NCBI GenBank assembly: GCA_031276725.1
Contig: JAISMM010000005.1
Location: 1-61,098, forward strand
Origin: Clostridiales bacterium
Lineage (GTDB): Bacteria > Bacillota > Clostridia > Christensenellales > Pumilibacteraceae
Direction: 5' to 3'
DNA: 61,098 bases
The notes below the pieces were generated by a model that was not told the origin of the DNA, did not search any database, and saw only the letters and a list, made by a program, of their open reading frames with translations. Both the position numbers and the translations under genes were made by a program. Of the stretch, positions 60,863 through 61,098 are shown piece after piece. Position 1 is the stretch's first letter. Each line of letters begins with the position of its first letter.

Positions 60863-61098
60863 TTATTCATCTATTTTATTGACTTTATCTTGTATTTCGA
60901 TATTGCAGCCGTAGGGGTTGCCGTCGCCCGTGATTGCCGTGATTTTGCCGGACAAAATAAAGCCGTTGCCGAAGGCGCGCAAGAGCTTGAACGCCAATTC
61001 CTTTTTGATATAACCGAGCGTTTTGTAAAAAACTCCGCTTATGACCTCGGCGGCTTCGGGATATTCGGCGGTCGGCTTGTGTTCGACCGTAACCGCGT
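60863..61098 (-). CDS. 3' end of an unknown gene, cut by the window edge
   Basis: The last 78 codons of a minus-strand gene, ending at TAA 60863-60865. The visible part reads AVTVEHKPTAEYPEAAEVIS, GVFYKTLGYIKKELAFKLLR and AFGNGFILSGKITAITGDGN, ending QDKVNKIDE. The codon use matches the genome and the reading is convincing, but no family was recognised. It may belong to the phage-related region. Confidence 0.6.
   Translation of the reverse strand, partial: AVTVEHKPTAEYPEAAEVISGVFYKTLGYIKKELAFKLLRAFGNGFILSGKITAITGDGNPYGCNIEIQDKVNKIDE

Overview
The window looks like the chromosome of an uncultured, fairly GC-rich member of the Clostridia (Bacillota). Pointers are the DnaD/DnaI-type helicase loader pair, single-chain class II glycyl-tRNA synthetase, LL-diaminopimelate aminotransferase, the MazF/EndoA toxin, PFL/DUF711 plus ACT gene pair, oligoendopeptidase F, Gram-positive lipoproteins and strong TTGACA-N17-TATAAT promoters. 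No tRNA or rRNA gene was seen. The placement is inferred from gene content only.

Layout. 1-4455: a repeat cluster, a C-terminally damaged CPBP protease, a tiny Cys/Gly-rich protein, glyS, MITE-like repeats and a mazEF-type pair. 4567-9388: branched-chain amino acid genes ilvD-leuC-leuD-leuB. 9596-13451 (minus): an AT-rich lipoprotein, a DUF4241-TPR protein and dapL. 13914-23781 (minus): a nucleotide/lysine block of pgcA, purF, carA, a carB-dapF fusion and pyrG, the last four with overlapping or nearly abutting ends. 23881-27047 (plus): a DUF3592-like membrane protein, mgsA and an ABC-2 exporter. 27081-29589 (minus): an unusual cassette of a G3E-type GTPase, an ABC ATPase with no permease and a solute-binding-like protein with no signal peptide. 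29955-32709 (minus): an SsuABC/NMT1-type importer behind a strong promoter with a perfect palindrome at the start site. 32841-34293: an IS30 remnant, repeats and a small exported protein. 34284-44837 (minus): a sodium/solute symporter, CDF transporter, mutarotase-like protein, dnaB, a lipoprotein, pepF, and PFL, ACT and membrane-protein genes. 44911-53828 (plus): dnaD, dnaI, a PHP phosphatase and a CPBP protease (both with N-terminal in-frame tandem repeats), rarA and a second ABC exporter. 53975-61098: a fragment of a phage head-packaging module (terminase, portal, scaffold-like) without capsid genes, broken up by repeats, plus a regulator-like gene and a partial gene at the edge.

Three things stand out. 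First, intergenic spaces are full of a GC-rich dispersed repeat whose central stem changes sequence from copy to copy but stays self-complementary. Second, three genes (23917, 44949, 49995) have canonical promoters ending only 6 to 9 bases before the ATG and appear to be transcribed leaderless or nearly so. Third, there are candidate new or unusual protein arrangements: the CarB-DapF fusion and the GTPase/ABC/solute-binding cassette. All calls were made by reading the sequence; no database search was run.
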